Made by a program: the position numbers and the translations under genes. Below are positions 62,314 to 64,000 of a DNA stretch of 64,000 nucleotides, piece after piece (the stretch's first letter is position 1; each line of letters opens with the position of its first letter). A model generated the notes under the pieces. That model was not told the origin of the DNA. It saw only the letters and a program-made list of their open reading frames with translations, and ran no database searches. The DNA is from Albula goreensis (taxonomy: Eukaryota; Chordata; Actinopteri; Albuliformes; Albulidae), in contig CM040742.1 in the NCBI GenBank assembly GCA_022829145.1, positions 9,611,131 to 9,675,130 of the forward strand, in the 5' to 3' direction.

Positions 62314-62522
62314 GCCCCAAAACCTGCCTGCGCTCACCGCAGCAACGCTACATAATCCGCTGACCCTGCACATACCTCTTCCACTACAGTCTCTCTTCAC
62401 CTGTGCCTCAAGTTTCTCTGCCTCTCTGGCTCCCCCTGCTGTCTTTCTATTGCTCTGCAGTGTGTGTTTAATTATATTTACACTGCTCTCAGTGGCTCAA
62501 ATTATAACGCATTAAAAAAAGC

Positions 62523-62528
62523 AATAAA
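62523..62528 (+). terminator. Polyadenylation signal of the serine protease
   Basis: AATAAA about 210 bp after the stop codon, on the coding strand. Confidence 0.6.
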
Positions 62529-62981
62529 AATACCTAACACACCCACCATCTGTACTTATTAAAGGGAGGAAGATAAAAAATGAAACATGGCCAATTCACA
62601 AAGCTTATATCACCAGCATTACTTCAGCTTGGGAAAAGAATGCAGATTTTCTTTTGCAAATTATTGGGTGGTTTCAGTCTCAAATCACCTGTAATGTGGT
62701 TCAGGTGCATGTATATTTTGCCTCAAAATACTGGCTGTGAGTACTGCTGCATCCTAGAAAATCTCTCTCTCCAAAATTTCTACAAGGGGCTCACTATAAA
62801 CCTCCAATTCTTTATGTTCTACCTGCCTAAAATCTCTCAAACTCCTGACTCGACTGATCGAATTTAAGATGGCAGCTGTGGCCTGAAAGGGTCACACACC
62901 CACATTCTTGCATGGCCTCACACACCCTGTGTGTTTTCACAGAGGGAAGCGAGTCTGACCTTGCGAGGCAAACCTCTTAAT

Positions 62982-63129
62982 CTGCAGGTTTAACTCCAGT
63001 CCAGGAGGGCCACAGTGCCTGCAGGTTTAACTGCAGTCCTGGAGGGCCACAGTGTTTGCAGGTCTAATTCCAGTCCAGGAGGGCCACAGTGTCTGCAGGT
63101 TTAACTCCACTCCTGGAGAGCCACTGTCA
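62982..63129. repeat. 37-bp tandem repeat, 4 copies
   Basis: Units start CTGCAGGTTTAACTCCAGTC and contain GGAGGGCCACAGTG. Copies begin near 62982, 63019, 63056 and 63093 and differ by a few bases. Confidence 0.9.
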
Positions 63130-63582
63130 CTGCAGACACTTGGAAACTTGGATAAGCCTCTTACAGCACACACCCTCCACCACTGAGTTACACTCACTGA
63201 ATCAAGGGCTGTGCTCTGGCTCCCTCTAGTGGTGCCCCTACCACACAGACGCAACAGACAGTCAGCATTTAGGGAACCCCCTCTACATCCATTTTACAAC
63301 ATGCTTATTATTATGCTTACTTAATCGTTCACCATTTCAAAGCAAAACATGGCATTCAGAGTATCAAAGAACGTTATGCAGTGAATCATTAATATAAACA
63401 CATTTCCGCATAAAGTGTGATATTTTGAACATCAAACACAATGATAATTACATCACAACACAATGCTCTAATCTTACACCATTTTCTACTCCACGAGTTT
63501 CCAACTATAGAAAATTCTACCCCTACCAACTATTCATTGAGGTTTCCATATTTCTTTTTACCACACAATTTCCCCAGGTGGG

Positions 63583-63770
63583 GAATGCACCGTTCCTGGA
63601 GGTACTGCAATACCAGGTCGATGCGTGGAGTGGACGGAGCAAGCCCCTATTCCATTTCCCTATTCCAAAAATCAATTTAATATATGGTCCCCAAATAGGG
63701 GACGTATCAGATATTAAACTGATAAGAACAGATACTACACTTGATCTTAGCCAAAAGGCCGAGAAGCGAT
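63583..63770 (-). ncRNA. U2 spliceosomal snRNA
   Basis: The minus strand begins ATCGCTTCTCGGCCTTTTGG, the conserved U2 5' end. It includes GTGTAGTATCTGTTC (the branch-site pairing region around GUAGUA), the ATATCTGATACG stem, an Sm site in GATTTTTGG, and the 3' stem-loops with CCTGGTATTGCAGTACC and CCAGGAACGGTGCA. Length is about 188 nt, as expected. Stem IIb (CCCCTATTTGGGG) carries compensatory changes that keep pairing. A 3'-box-like GTGTGGTAAAAAGAAA lies about 20 bases beyond the 3' end. U2 pairs with the intron branch site in the major spliceosome. The 3' end ends GGTGCATTCC rather than GGTGCACC, so the exact last base is uncertain. Confidence 0.93.
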
Positions 63771-64000
63771 ACCATATTCAGTCCAAGGCAGAGGAGTCAA
63801 TGTCGGAAACAGAAGGTACACTGACGGCAGTTACGATTTGAATTCCATCCCCCCCACCCCAAACAACCCAGAAAGCTGGAACAGCTAAACGAATAATTTC
63901 AGCAAGGTCCTATATTTTCGAAGATTGACTACGTACTTTTACGTGTTTTTATTTTGTGTTTATTCATAATGTTTCAATGTTTTAAATATATACCCATGAT
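63771..64000 (-). promoter_or_regulatory. U2 upstream region (expected PSE/DSE), unassigned
   Basis: A proximal sequence element is expected 50-60 bp upstream of the U2 start (about 63820-63830 here), but I could not recognise a convincing consensus by eye. The window ends about 230 bp upstream. Confidence 0.25.

Overview
The window is vertebrate nuclear DNA, most likely from a ray-finned (teleost-type) fish. The evidence is intron-rich genes with GT-AG splice sites, an AT-rich background, fish-type Tc1, hAT and Ty3/Gypsy remnants, and proteins that read as vertebrate orthologues. The order ZBTB33 - ATP1B4 - LAMP2 - CUL4B matches the block on human Xq24, so the left 47 kb is conserved synteny. 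TMEM255A, which lies between ZBTB33 and ATP1B4 in human, was not found here.

Layout. 1-1.6 kb: 3' part of the single coding exon of zbtb33 (Kaiso) with its three C-terminal zinc fingers, then a long 3'UTR. 3.8-7.4 kb: Tc1 and Ty3/Gypsy debris. 9.8-16.9 kb (+): atp1b4, eight coding exons, all splice phases consistent, 349 aa. 20.9-32.1 kb (-): lamp2, tail-to-tail with atp1b4. It has a signal-peptide exon, a mucin-like hinge exon made of 45-bp repeats, exons for one LAMP domain, and three mutually exclusive terminal exons equivalent to isoforms B, A and C. Exons for the usual first luminal domain were not found, and exon 1 joins the hinge exon in phase. The hinge repeat carries a one-base frame break. 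36.4-46.9 kb (-): cul4b, twenty coding exons, 861 aa from an MFPTG start, including one U12-type AT-AC intron and one GC-AG intron.

47-58 kb is a transposon-rich zone: a short hAT element with its own N-terminal ORF, a 46-bp satellite, a 2.9-kb broken gene for a PIN/FEN1-like nuclease with a cysteine-rich CXC tail, a hAT 3' fragment, a hAT palindrome, and a nearly complete Tc1 element with a disabled transposase. 58.4-62.3 kb (+) holds a five-exon secreted trypsin-fold serine protease. A U2 snRNA gene lies on the minus strand at the right end (63.6-63.8 kb).

The host genes are housekeeping or lysosomal (lamp2), ion transport or nuclear envelope (atp1b4), chromatin (zbtb33) and ubiquitin ligase (cul4b). 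They are neighbours by ancestry and are not an operon or a pathway. The most unusual items are the single-domain lamp2 architecture, the U12 intron in cul4b, and the PIN-nuclease/CXC element.
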